In this document: positions 53,560 to 61,825 of the stretch, piece by piece
How the letters are laid out: each line of letters starts with the position of its first letter
How positions within the stretch are numbered: position 1 is the first letter of the stretch
Assembly: GCA_012522855.1 (NCBI GenBank)
Contig: JAAYJQ010000002.1
Coordinates: 135,607 to 199,606, forward strand
Length of the DNA: 64,000 nt
Source: Bacteroidales bacterium
GTDB lineage: Bacteria; Bacteroidota; Bacteroidia; Bacteroidales; UBA932
Direction: 5' to 3'
Notes under the pieces: generated by a model
Database searches by the model: none
What the model saw: only the letters and a program-made list of their open reading frames with translations
What the model was told of the DNA's origin: nothing
Program-made: the position numbers and the translations under genes

Positions 53560-54502
53560 CTTTCTTGATTTTTTCTCTGAGTGCGGCGGCGATCCATCGC
53601 CTGTGTTCCACCTTCTTGTCGAGGAAGTAAATTTCCAGGCAGTCTTTTTGGTCGCGGCAGCGGGATAGCAGGTCGTCCAGGCCTTTTGCGGCGCCGCGCG
53701 TGAGTTCGTCGGATGCATCCGTCCGCCAGCACCATCTCAACAGAAGGTCCAGCAGGAAGCCGAACACGATCCGGTAATGCTCGTCGTCGGCCCTTTCCGT
53801 GTCCAGCAGGTCAAGAATCCGGTGCGAGCCCTGAATCTGCGCCTCAAGCTGTGCGCGGTTCGGTGCGGTGCGGGTGGCGGAACCAGGCCGGAGGGTGTAC
53901 AGGTAGCGGGCATCGTCGACAAGGGCGATCCTGCCGCAGTGCAGGGCGGCCTTGACGGCGAAGAACGGGTCTTCGAAGTATCGCAGTTCCTCCGGAAAGC
54001 GGATGTCGTGCTTCCGGAGAAAGTCGGACTGGAAGAGGGCGGACGTGAAGTAGCAGTAGAAGTGGGCCTTGTGTCGGCGGATCTTTTCGTTCTGGTTTAC
54101 CAGTTCTTCCGTCCAAGAGCGGCCGGACCGGGGATCAAACCGGCGGAGGCTCCCTTTCGCCACCTCCGCGCCGGTTTCGGCGGCCGAGCCGAGGAGCTTT
54201 TCGTAGAAAGCGGCATCGATGCAGTCGTCGCTGTCCACAAAACCGATCCAGGTACCTGCGGCTGCATCGAGTCCCAAGTTCCTGGCCGCGGCTGCTCCCC
54301 GGTTTTTGTCCGTGCGGAGGAGTCGGATCCGTCGATCCCTTCCGGCGTACCGCGCGAGAATCTCGGGGGAATCGTCGGTGGATCCGTCATCGACGCAAAG
54401 AATCTCCAGATCGGCCATGGTCTGGCCGCAGACGCTATTCAGGCATCTTGCCAATTGTCCGGCGGCGTTGAACACCGGGATGATGACGGAGACTTCCGGC
54501 AT
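53522..54502 (-). CDS. GT2-family glycosyltransferase
   Basis: A 326-residue GT-A enzyme with VSVIIPVFNAAGQLARCLNSVCGQTMADLEILCVDDGSTDDS and AAARNLGLDAAAGTWIGFVDSDDCID carrying the DxD-type site. FPEELRYFEDPFFAVKAAL is a probable catalytic-base segment. It is similar to the GT2 at 51660. The ATG overlaps the stop of the PqqD-like gene (TAATG arrangement), so the two are translationally coupled. This is the first glycosyltransferase after the PqqD-like protein in the operon. Confidence 0.91.
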   Translation of the reverse strand: MPEVSVIIPVFNAAGQLARCLNSVCGQTMADLEILCVDDGSTDDSPEILARYAGRDRRIRLLRTDKNRGAAAARNLGLDAAAGTWIGFVDSDDCIDAAFYEKLLGSAAETGAEVAKGSLRRFDPRSGRSWTEELVNQNEKIRRHKAHFYCYFTSALFQSDFLRKHDIRFPEELRYFEDPFFAVKAALHCGRIALVDDARYLYTLRPGSATRTAPNRAQLEAQIQGSHRILDLLDTERADDEHYRIVFGFLLDLLLRWCWRTDASDELTRGAAKGLDDLLSRCRDQKDCLEIYFLDKKVEHRRWIAAALREKIKKDETHPRLSDLRG

Positions 54503-54969
54503 TACGATCCCATCTTGGCCTCCCGTCTCGCGACATCTTCGTCGTCTTCGTTCAGCGAGGATTTTTCCGGACTCCAGCCTTCTTCTTCCTTGACGTTGTG
54601 GATGGGATCCGCCAGCAGTAATTCCTGGGCGTCGCTGAATTCCTGCAGTTCCGGCACATGGGCGTCCGCTTCCGCAAGGGCTTTGTCCAGGTGTGGCTCC
54701 TTCGGCAGGGCCGAAGACGCGATGAGGATTTCCTTTTCAAGCAACGTTGCGACGAACTGTTTCAGATTTTCTGAGAATTCCTCCGGAAAACCCTCGCGCG
54801 CTCCGGCCGCGGCGATTTCTTCCACGGGGACGCCGTCCACGATGTTCTCGTAGATGTGGGTTCCGAATCCATTCATCCCGAAATAGATTCCGGTCTCGGA
54901 ATCGATGATGACGGCGATTCCGTCCGAGATGTCCGCATACATTCTGGCTTCGTTCAATGTGTAGGTCAT
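54502..54969 (-). CDS. PqqD-like (RiPP recognition element) protein with long acidic C-terminal tail
   Basis: A 155-residue protein. Residues ~8-88 match the PqqD fold used as a RiPP recognition element: MYADISDGIAVIIDSETGIYFGMNGFGTHIYENIVDGVPVEEI, then a winged-helix-like FSENLKQFVATLLEKEIL. Usual PqqD proteins are ~90 residues. Here residues 90-155 form an extra, acidic, probably disordered tail with LLLADPIHNV (117-126) followed by EEEGWSPEKSS. Neighbours are an HPr-kinase-like ATPase upstream (16 bp gap) and a GT2 downstream (coupled). PqqD domains bind leader peptides and present them to enzymes. No separate precursor peptide is visible, so the tail could itself be the modified substrate. 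That is a hypothesis. It could also be a scaffold for the kinase or the glycosyltransferases. Confidence 0.8.
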   Translation of the reverse strand: MTYTLNEARMYADISDGIAVIIDSETGIYFGMNGFGTHIYENIVDGVPVEEIAAAGAREGFPEEFSENLKQFVATLLEKEILIASSALPKEPHLDKALAEADAHVPELQEFSDAQELLLADPIHNVKEEEGWSPEKSSLNEDDEDVARREAKMGS

Positions 54970-54985
54970 ATTCTTGAATATTAAA

Positions 54986-56029
54986 TCATTTCAATGCAAG
55001 GAGAAAGGCCCGTAGGCAGGCTACGTTCTTGTAAATGTCTCTGCACAGGCGAATCTTGTAGAAGTCGAAATCCCGGACCATGCCGATCAACTTCTTCACA
55101 GTGGCCGTGTCCTGGCGATCCTCCATCTGCGAGATGGTGGAATGTACCAGGCGGGTGATCGCAGCCCCTTTCTCTGCCGGGAGACAGCGGGTTATGGAAG
55201 GCTCCGCACCCGGAAAGATTTCCGGCAGCATGCAAACCTGCACGGGATAGGCCGTCCGGAAGCGCGCATGAAGGTTGGCGATGTTCAGTACGTACTTGTC
55301 TCTTCGCGCATTGTTGGAGACGAACCGGGTTCCCTGCAGCGCCTCGTACATTTCGTTGTACATCTGGGGCGAGAGGGTGACGATTGAATAAATCGGATAG
55401 GCGAGCAGGCCGTCCCGGCTTTTCTCAAGGGTTAGGTAGTCGTCGGAAACATATTCGAATCCGTCGAGCAGAGCGTGGACGGCCAGTGTGGATTTCCCCT
55501 GCTGCCCGCGGGCGCAGAGCAGAACGCCTTTCCCATTCAGGCCGATGCAGGCTCCGTGGATGAGGTTTGTGTCCGGAGTCTTCAGGATCCGGTTCAGGAG
55601 TTGGACGAAAAGATGTCCCTGCTTGATGGCTTCTTCCGGCTCCAGGTGTTCGGCCCCGTAGTAGTAGGTGTCTGTCCGCTTGTCGAAGGCGGTGATGGTT
55701 TCTTGTTCGCCGTTGACCATGAGGACAGGGGTGTGCCTGGACCAGGTTTCATCGAGCACCCAGACCACATCTTTCTCTCGGATCCGCAGGCCTTGCGTCT
55801 TCCACAGCACAAGCGTCGCATCATACCGTTCCGCCGTGTCTCGGAGGGACCAGGTTAGCTGCCGTTCCATCAGGGGCGTGAATTCCGAGGAATAGTTCAG
55901 GATCCGGACGACCCTTACGCCCAGATCGAGAAACTTCGTGCTGGCCGGCGTGAGGTTTCGTTCGATTTCCGACCGCATTGCATCGATCTGCCGCGCGGCT
56001 GTTTCCGCTGAAGCCCTAATCAGTTTCAT
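54986..56029 (-). CDS. HPr(Ser)-kinase-like ATPase
   Basis: A 347-residue protein from the ATG at 56029; the TTG at 56053 is rejected. The C-terminal half has IHGACIGLNGKGVLLCARGQQGKSTLAVHALL, with Walker A GQQGKS at 175-180. YVSDDYLTL follows, with acidic residues at 195-197. This is the arrangement of HPr kinase/phosphorylase homologues that occur outside sugar regulation. The N-terminal ~150 residues lack the normal HprK regulatory domain. In Firmicute lasso-peptide clusters such homologues phosphorylate a precursor's C-terminal Ser; in exopolysaccharide clusters their role is unknown. The start overlaps the nucleotidyltransferase gene by 14 bp (coupled), and the PqqD-like gene follows. 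A role in phosphorylating the PqqD-like protein or a glycan carrier is inferred from context. Confidence 0.82.
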   Translation of the reverse strand: MKLIRASAETAARQIDAMRSEIERNLTPASTKFLDLGVRVVRILNYSSEFTPLMERQLTWSLRDTAERYDATLVLWKTQGLRIREKDVVWVLDETWSRHTPVLMVNGEQETITAFDKRTDTYYYGAEHLEPEEAIKQGHLFVQLLNRILKTPDTNLIHGACIGLNGKGVLLCARGQQGKSTLAVHALLDGFEYVSDDYLTLEKSRDGLLAYPIYSIVTLSPQMYNEMYEALQGTRFVSNNARRDKYVLNIANLHARFRTAYPVQVCMLPEIFPGAEPSITRCLPAEKGAAITRLVHSTISQMEDRQDTATVKKLIGMVRDFDFYKIRLCRDIYKNVACLRAFLLALK

Positions 56030-57149
56030 GTCGAGCCAGAATTTTTTTGGCAAAGGCGGGACGGCCTCTGAACATTTTGAGGAAGGTATACAGCGGCCTG
56101 ACTTTGAAAAAGTCGGCTATGAGCGCCGGGTGCCTCATGACTTTGCGAACACCGAGTTCATGGCTTTTCCGTTGAAGCGGACACAGGATGTATCGGGCAT
56201 AGGCCGTCAGCGCGCAGAAATCTTCCATCTCCGTTTCAGGGACGTCTTTTTCGAATATCTCTTCCGGCAGCAGATCGGGCACGACGCTGTTGAGGAGGCA
56301 GACCGCAAACAGGAGGTTGGCGCGGCTTTTCGACTGTTCTGCGTCCCGGAGCACGATCTCATAGTCGAAGCCGGGGGCTGTTCCGGTCAGGAACCGGGCA
56401 TCGAACCAGATGAAAAGGAGGCCGTCCGCACTGGTGCGGTACATGAGGTTTTTGGACAAGTTCGCCAGCGCGATGAACAGCATGTCTTCCCGGGAAGGGA
56501 TCAGCGTGTCTACGCCGAAAACCTTGGCCGGCACCGCGCGCCGGAAAAAGTCGTCGTTGAGGACGCTCCCGTCGCCGACTTTCAGGTCAAGGTACCGGTG
56601 AATGTCCATCATCCCTTCCGCCGAGTCCCGGAAATGGATGGACATGGCGTGGCGATCCCGGCGGCAGACGTACCCGAGCCGCCTGCAAAGGGCTCCGACT
56701 TTGTTGAAGTCGGACGCGCGGACCAGGATGTCGATGTCGTTCATGACTCTCGGAAATGCCGGGCGGAGACTCTTCATCGCGCCTCCTTTTAAAACGATGA
56801 AGTCGATGCCGCGCATTTTCAATTCGACGCAGATCTTCTTGAACTGCGCGATCAGCCGGATGTTCTGGAAGCGGTAGTAGTTCAGCAGGCCTGTCAGTCT
56901 GGGTCCGGTGTGGGAAGGGAAGGTCAGTTCCGGATGCATCTTCATGAAGTAGGAGAGTAGGAGCGCCTTTTTCCCTCCTTCGGCTTCGATGTCCCAGGTC
57001 TCCATCAGGGCGTCCAAGCTTTCTTGTGCCGGATCGGCGGACAATGCCATCCGCAGGAGCCGTTCATCCGACTCCGTTACCAACTCCTTGCGGATCTTGC
57101 TTGTAAGCGAAGAGCAAAGCCCTTTCGGTTGAAAGTCACGTGCATTCAT
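56016..57149 (-). CDS. Nucleotidyltransferase-family protein (NTP_transf_5-like)
   Basis: A 377-residue protein from the ATG at 57149 (a TTG at 57197 is possible). The core GIDFIVLKGGAMKS (120-127 for LKGGAMKS) followed by MNDIDILV (136-143) is the Pol-beta-type nucleotidyltransferase active site of the NTP_transf_5 group. GMMDIHRYL and helical segments follow. The biochemical reaction of the group is not well known; members sit next to HPr-kinase-like and PqqD-like genes in RiPP and polysaccharide clusters. It overlaps the kinase gene by 14 bp and follows the flippase gene after 107 bp. It may activate or modify the kinase product or a sugar. Confidence 0.8.
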   Translation of the reverse strand: MNARDFQPKGLCSSLTSKIRKELVTESDERLLRMALSADPAQESLDALMETWDIEAEGGKKALLLSYFMKMHPELTFPSHTGPRLTGLLNYYRFQNIRLIAQFKKICVELKMRGIDFIVLKGGAMKSLRPAFPRVMNDIDILVRASDFNKVGALCRRLGYVCRRDRHAMSIHFRDSAEGMMDIHRYLDLKVGDGSVLNDDFFRRAVPAKVFGVDTLIPSREDMLFIALANLSKNLMYRTSADGLLFIWFDARFLTGTAPGFDYEIVLRDAEQSKSRANLLFAVCLLNSVVPDLLPEEIFEKDVPETEMEDFCALTAYARYILCPLQRKSHELGVRKVMRHPALIADFFKVRPLYTFLKMFRGRPAFAKKILARHETD

Positions 57150-57256
57150 GTGTATGACGTATACGATGTACGCGACCAGCGCGGAAATCCTGTTCAAAAA
57201 TACACTGATTCCCCTGTCCGCGGACTATCAAATCGTACAAACGGACTGTATTTTCA

Positions 57257-58810
57257 TCAATTCATCATTGCGGAGCGCACTCTTTTGAGGAATCCCCGCA
57301 TACTCTGCTCGAACAACAGCAGCAAGCCGCCGAAGACCGCGACCGTGGCTGCGAGCAGGAAGGTTCCCTGCCACAAGAACGCCCAGATGGAAGCGGCTTC
57401 GCCCAGCCCGGTCCGGCTCGACAGCAAGATCATGGCGGCAAAAGAGATCAATAGGAAGGCCAGGTGCTTGCCGTACATGCGGACATAGAAGATGAGCGGA
57501 GTATGCAGCCCCTTGCTGAACAGGAAGATGGGTTTCCAGATGAAGCCGATGGCGACCTGGGCGATGAGCACTCCCGTCAGGATGCCGTTCAGCCCGTAGA
57601 TTTTTCCCAGCAGCACGGAAAAGCCGACGTTGAGGATTCCTTCCAAAATCGGTGCCCAGATGTCCTGGAACATTCCGTATGCGGTCAGATAGGTGTCCAC
57701 CGTGGTCCGGGTGTTGGTGATGAAGAACGAGGCGATGATGAGCGCCAGCGTGGTCCGGCCCAGCAGATAATCCGATCCGAGCCAGGCCGTGATGAACGAG
57801 TCGGTGAGCAGCCACAGGCAGATGCAGCAGGTGCCCACCAAAAAGAACCTGGAGGTGAAAAGCTCGCGGAAAACTTTCAGAATCAGCTTTTTGTCCCCTT
57901 CTGCAACCATATTTCCCACTCCGGCATCCATGCCGGTGTAGAGCGCGGTCAGCAGATTGAGGAGATTGACGGTCAGCAGCATGTAGTTGCCGTACAAAGC
58001 GACGGTCGTCAGGGTAGAAAAGGCATAGATGATCAGCGGGCTGAGCTGGTTCATGGCGAAGTAGCCGAGCTTGTGGAAGGACAGGTATTTGACCTTCCGG
58101 AGCACGTCCGGATACTTCTTCCGCAGGAGGTCGGGCCGGGTGACCGGTTCTTTCAGGAAGGGATATTCTTGATGGACGATCCGGATCACCCAGAAGGTGG
58201 TCAAGGTCGCGAAGACGGCTTCCAGAACAAGCCACCAGATGTAGCCGTTCCCCAGGAACCGCACGGCGAGCGCCTGGAGCACCAGTTTCAGAATGCCGAG
58301 CAGACGGCTGCGCGAGACGATTTTATAATTCTGTTGGTCGGCATACAGGACGTTCTTGCTGAACGTGAAGAAGTAGTTCAGCAGGGAACCGTACAGAAAG
58401 ACGCTGAACGTCGCGTAAGGATACCAGAGCGGCAGTTCCGACTTTCCGAAGATCTGCGGGAAGAAACCCATGACGACCAGGCTTCCGGCCAGGACCAGGG
58501 AGGCGATGATCCGGTACATCCTCCCTTGCAGGGCGACAATTTCCCGTATCGATTGGTTGTCCTTTTCCGCCAACGGACGATACAGGGTGACGGCGATCGC
58601 CGTTCCGATGCCCAGTTCAGCCAGATTCAGGAAATTCAGGATGCTGGCCGCGGTCGTGTTCAGGCCCACGATTTCCGTCCCGAGGTAATCGATGAAGATT
58701 CTTCGGGAGAAGAAGCCCGTGAGGATGGACAAGAGTTGCAGGGACAAGGAAACAATGCTGTTCCTGATACTCTTTTTTGTCCGTCTGTATGGGCCTGTCG
58801 GGTCGCGCAT
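57257..58810 (-). CDS. Oligosaccharide flippase / polysaccharide biosynthesis transporter (Wzx-like)
   Basis: A 517-residue protein with about 12-14 hydrophobic segments and a MOP-superfamily start: NSIVSLSLQLLSILTGFFSRRIFIDYLGTEIVGLNT. An NLAELGIGTAIAVTLYRPLAEKD loop follows, as in Bacteroidota sugar transporters and RfbX/Wzx proteins. It would move a lipid-linked glycan, or glycosylated carrier, across the inner membrane. The ATG at 58810 is 26 bp downstream of the gltX stop, so it may be transcribed with ftsZ-gltX. It leads the modification/glycosyltransferase operon, whose other genes presumably build its cargo. Confidence 0.9.
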   Translation of the reverse strand: MRDPTGPYRRTKKSIRNSIVSLSLQLLSILTGFFSRRIFIDYLGTEIVGLNTTAASILNFLNLAELGIGTAIAVTLYRPLAEKDNQSIREIVALQGRMYRIIASLVLAGSLVVMGFFPQIFGKSELPLWYPYATFSVFLYGSLLNYFFTFSKNVLYADQQNYKIVSRSRLLGILKLVLQALAVRFLGNGYIWWLVLEAVFATLTTFWVIRIVHQEYPFLKEPVTRPDLLRKKYPDVLRKVKYLSFHKLGYFAMNQLSPLIIYAFSTLTTVALYGNYMLLTVNLLNLLTALYTGMDAGVGNMVAEGDKKLILKVFRELFTSRFFLVGTCCICLWLLTDSFITAWLGSDYLLGRTTLALIIASFFITNTRTTVDTYLTAYGMFQDIWAPILEGILNVGFSVLLGKIYGLNGILTGVLIAQVAIGFIWKPIFLFSKGLHTPLIFYVRMYGKHLAFLLISFAAMILLSSRTGLGEAASIWAFLWQGTFLLAATVAVFGGLLLLFEQSMRGFLKRVRSAMMN

Positions 58811-58836
58811 GAAAACCGGTGCTACAGGGATCTAGG

Positions 58837-60507
58837 TTATTGTCCGATCTGCTCAAACGCGGTTTCGATCCGCTTCGCGCATTCTTGTTTTCCGATCCGG
58901 AACACGATGTCGGCGATGCCTAAGCCGCTCGCGGCTCCCGCCAAGGCAAGCCGGGTCGTATTCATCACCTTGCCCATCGGCCATTCCCGCCCGCGGATGT
59001 ACGCTTCCATCGCAGTCTCCAATTCTTCCTTTGCCCAGGGGCCGGAATAGTCTTTGATGAAGGCGGCCAGTTGCCGGACCAGTTCCACGTTTTCAGGTTT
59101 CCAGAATTTCTCCACATCCTTTTTTGGGAAGGGTGCGGGGAGTCCGAACGCTTCGAACTCGGAAGGAGCGACAAACAGATATGGAGCGATGTCCCAAAAA
59201 TCGGCGACGAAGGTTGCCCGCTCCTTGGTGAAGGAGACGACATCACGGACATAGTCCCGGGTGTAGATATGTTTCTCGAAATCCGCTCCGGCTCCCCGGA
59301 AATCCGCGCCGGCCGTCAGCGCGCAGACCGGACACTCCACGATGTTGAGGTCGTGCGATTCCAATACGGGGACAAGGAGACCGGCGAGTTCATCGTCGGA
59401 TTTCATCCGGAGGTATTCTTTGTTGTACCAACGTGCCTTTTCGGCGTTGAAACGCGCGCCGGATTTCACGATGTGGTCCAGGGAGAAGGCTTCTATCAGC
59501 TCCTCCATGGAAAGGAGTTCCCGGTTGTCCCCCTCGCCGGGATTCCAGCCGAGGAAAGCGAGCATATTCACGAAGGCCTCGGGGAAATAACCGTCTTCGC
59601 GGTAGCCGCGCGAGATTTCCCCTTCCGAATTGATCCACTGGAGCGGGAAAACGGGAAAGCCGAGTTTGTCTCCGTCGCGCTTGCTCAGTTTGCCTTTCCC
59701 GTCCGGCTTGAGCAAGAGGGACAGGTGCGCGAAGCGCGGCATGGTGTCTTCCCAGCCGAAAGCCCGGTACAGCAGATAATGCAGCGGGAGCGAAGGAAGC
59801 CATTCCTCGCCGCGGATGACCTCCGTGATGTCCATCAGGTGATCGTCCACGATGTTGGCGAGGTGGTAGGTGGGAAGCCCGTCCGCCCGTTTCCAAAGGA
59901 CCTTGTCGTCCAGGGTGTCCGTGTTCACCTCGATGTGTCCGCGGATCAGGTCGTCCATCTGCACGACCGTATCCTCCGGTATCTTGAAGCGGATTGTCCA
60001 GTCGGTCGCGCGCTCCAGCAAATCATTTACTTCTTCTTCCGGTAGGGTGAGGGAGTTCCGCATCTGCTTGCGGGTCTTCCGGTTGTAGATGAAAGTTTCC
60101 CTTCGGGATTCCGCTTCGGCTCGGGCTTCGGCAAGCGATTCGGTCGTATCGAAAGCGTAGTAGGCGGCGCCTTTGCGTACGAGTTCTTCCGCATATTCCC
60201 GATAGATGTTCCTGCGCTGACTCTGCCGGTAGGGAGCGTGCGGATGTTTCGGGGAGGTGTCTTCCACCACCTTCCCGTCTTCTACACCTTCGTCAGGAAT
60301 GATGCCGCACCAGTTCAAGGCATCGATGATGTACTGCTCCGCCCCGGGTACGAACCGTTGGGAGTCGGTGTCCTCAATCCGGATGATGAAGTCTCCGTCT
60401 TTCTGTTTGGCGTAGAGATAATTGTATAGGGCGGTACGAACGCCTCCCATGTGCAGCGGGCCGGTGGGTGACGGCGCGAATCGGACCCTTGTTCTTCTTT
60501 CTGTCAT
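58837..60507 (-). CDS. gltX: Glutamyl-tRNA synthetase
   Basis: Charges tRNA-Glu. The ATG at 60507 (MTERRTRVRFAPSPTGPLHMGG) is chosen over the upstream TTG. The HIGH-like motif is HMGGVRTALYNYL; RIEDTDSQRFVPGAEQYIIDAL and the class I signature KLSKRDGDKLGFPVFPL (KMSKS-like) are clear. The C-terminal anticodon-binding domain is present. The 556-residue length is on the long side, as usual for Bacteroidota. It follows ftsZ by 36 bp and precedes the flippase gene by 26 bp. The gene order ftsQ-ftsA-ftsZ-gltX suggests one transcript; I see no terminator between. Confidence 0.97.
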   Translation of the reverse strand: MTERRTRVRFAPSPTGPLHMGGVRTALYNYLYAKQKDGDFIIRIEDTDSQRFVPGAEQYIIDALNWCGIIPDEGVEDGKVVEDTSPKHPHAPYRQSQRRNIYREYAEELVRKGAAYYAFDTTESLAEARAEAESRRETFIYNRKTRKQMRNSLTLPEEEVNDLLERATDWTIRFKIPEDTVVQMDDLIRGHIEVNTDTLDDKVLWKRADGLPTYHLANIVDDHLMDITEVIRGEEWLPSLPLHYLLYRAFGWEDTMPRFAHLSLLLKPDGKGKLSKRDGDKLGFPVFPLQWINSEGEISRGYREDGYFPEAFVNMLAFLGWNPGEGDNRELLSMEELIEAFSLDHIVKSGARFNAEKARWYNKEYLRMKSDDELAGLLVPVLESHDLNIVECPVCALTAGADFRGAGADFEKHIYTRDYVRDVVSFTKERATFVADFWDIAPYLFVAPSEFEAFGLPAPFPKKDVEKFWKPENVELVRQLAAFIKDYSGPWAKEELETAMEAYIRGREWPMGKVMNTTRLALAGAASGLGIADIVFRIGKQECAKRIETAFEQIGQ

Positions 60508-60543
60508 GTAGTGATCTGATTTCAACCTGTAAAAGTACTAAAA

Positions 60544-61812
60544 TTAGGATTCCCTTTCCGTCTTGGCCATCCGTTTGATCGCCGGAGTGTTTTCCAGTTC
60601 CGCCATGTTGGCCTTGAGGTCGACCAGCAGCACGGGCTTGTCATCTTTGGAGAAATGGAAACGGCGCTCGTTCTCCCCTTTGTTGTAGCCGATTTTCCGG
60701 AATACTCCCGCCGGTTCCGGCAGATCGATTTCCTCGCCGGGCTCCAGATAGGCGGGTGTGTACACAAAGTTCTCGTCAATGATGACGATGTTGCCCAGCG
60801 ACACATCGATGATCTTGCTCAAGTCCTTGTAACTGAATCCGGTAGCGATGACCGTGATCCGGATCTGGTCGCCGAAATCCTTGTCGTCCTCGTACACGAT
60901 GCCCCGTTTGAACCGGTTCACATTCCCGGCATATTTTTCAATGAGACGGTCGATTTCGTTGAGCCCGTCCATCTTGAGCCCCTCTTCGTTCCGGCCGGCG
61001 GTGATGTTCAGCAGCATGTTCTTGGCTGTCGACAGGTCAAAGTCGTTGAGCAGGGGCGAATCAAGAGCCCCGCGCACCGCGTCCTCGATCCGATCCTTCC
61101 CGGTACCGATTCCGCATCCCATCAAGGCCATGCCGCTATCGGTCATCATTGTCTTGATGTCTTGAAAGTCCACATTGATGTAGCCGTGTTTGCTGATGAT
61201 CCCCGTGATGCCGCGCACGGCGGTTGCCAGCACTTCATCTGCCTTCGGGAAGGCATCTTGAATCAATGTGTCTCCGAAGAATTCATACAATTTCTCGTTG
61301 TTGATGATGAGCATGCTGTCCACGTTCTTCCGGAGTTCCTGCAACCCGTCCGCTGCTTTTCCGAGGGCCTCGGATCCTTCGTTTTTGAAGGGGATCGTAA
61401 CAACCGCCACGGTCAGGATGCCCCGGTCCTTTGCCATCTTTGCGATGATGGGAGCAGCCCCGGTTCCCGTGCCGCCTCCCATACCCGCCGTGATGAAGAG
61501 CATCCGGGTTTCCGGACCGAGCACCGTTGTTTCAATCTCTTTCACTGCTTCAATCGCAGCGTTCCTGCCCTTCGTCGGATCGGTTCCGGCCCCCAGTGAA
61601 TCCCGCCCGATGTGCAGTTTCACCGGAACAGGGCTGTTCTGCAACGCCTGTAGATCCGTGTTGCAGACCACGAAGCTGCAGCCTTCGATTTTTTTGCGGT
61701 ACATATAGTTGACCGCGTTGCACCCGCCGCCCCCGACTCCGATGACTTTGATCATCGAATCGACCTCTGTCCAATTCGAGGGCCTAATTTCAAAATCCAA
61801 ATTATCTCCCAT
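60544..61812 (-). CDS. ftsZ: Cell division GTPase FtsZ
   Basis: Forms the Z-ring. The 422-residue protein has IKVIGVGGGGCNAVNYM, the tubulin signature GMGGGTGTGAAPIIA, NTDLQALQ, and the synergy-loop region NDFDLSTAKNMLLNITAG. The C-terminal tail ENTPAIKRMAKTERES is the conserved peptide that binds FtsA/ZipA-type partners. Length is normal. It starts 13 bp after ftsA and is the last fts gene on the - strand before gltX. Confidence 0.98.
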   Translation of the reverse strand: MGDNLDFEIRPSNWTEVDSMIKVIGVGGGGCNAVNYMYRKKIEGCSFVVCNTDLQALQNSPVPVKLHIGRDSLGAGTDPTKGRNAAIEAVKEIETTVLGPETRMLFITAGMGGGTGTGAAPIIAKMAKDRGILTVAVVTIPFKNEGSEALGKAADGLQELRKNVDSMLIINNEKLYEFFGDTLIQDAFPKADEVLATAVRGITGIISKHGYINVDFQDIKTMMTDSGMALMGCGIGTGKDRIEDAVRGALDSPLLNDFDLSTAKNMLLNITAGRNEEGLKMDGLNEIDRLIEKYAGNVNRFKRGIVYEDDKDFGDQIRITVIATGFSYKDLSKIIDVSLGNIVIIDENFVYTPAYLEPGEEIDLPEPAGVFRKIGYNKGENERRFHFSKDDKPVLLVDLKANMAELENTPAIKRMAKTERES

Positions 61813-61825
61813 GATTCAATTCCTT

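Noticed and set aside
53560..53718. Upstream extension of the GT8 gene
   Set aside because: The added 53 residues overlap the upstream GT2 in another frame and have no GT8 similarity; the family start is at 53559.
57228..57257. Nine-codon ORF (MKIQSVCTI) after the flippase stop, as possible precursor peptide
   Set aside because: Too short for a leader plus core, and no ribosome-binding or conservation evidence.
57464..59050. 528-codon open frame on the + strand
   Set aside because: Spans the flippase and the end of gltX antisense; Gln/Glu/Arg-rich low-complexity translation typical of a shadow frame.
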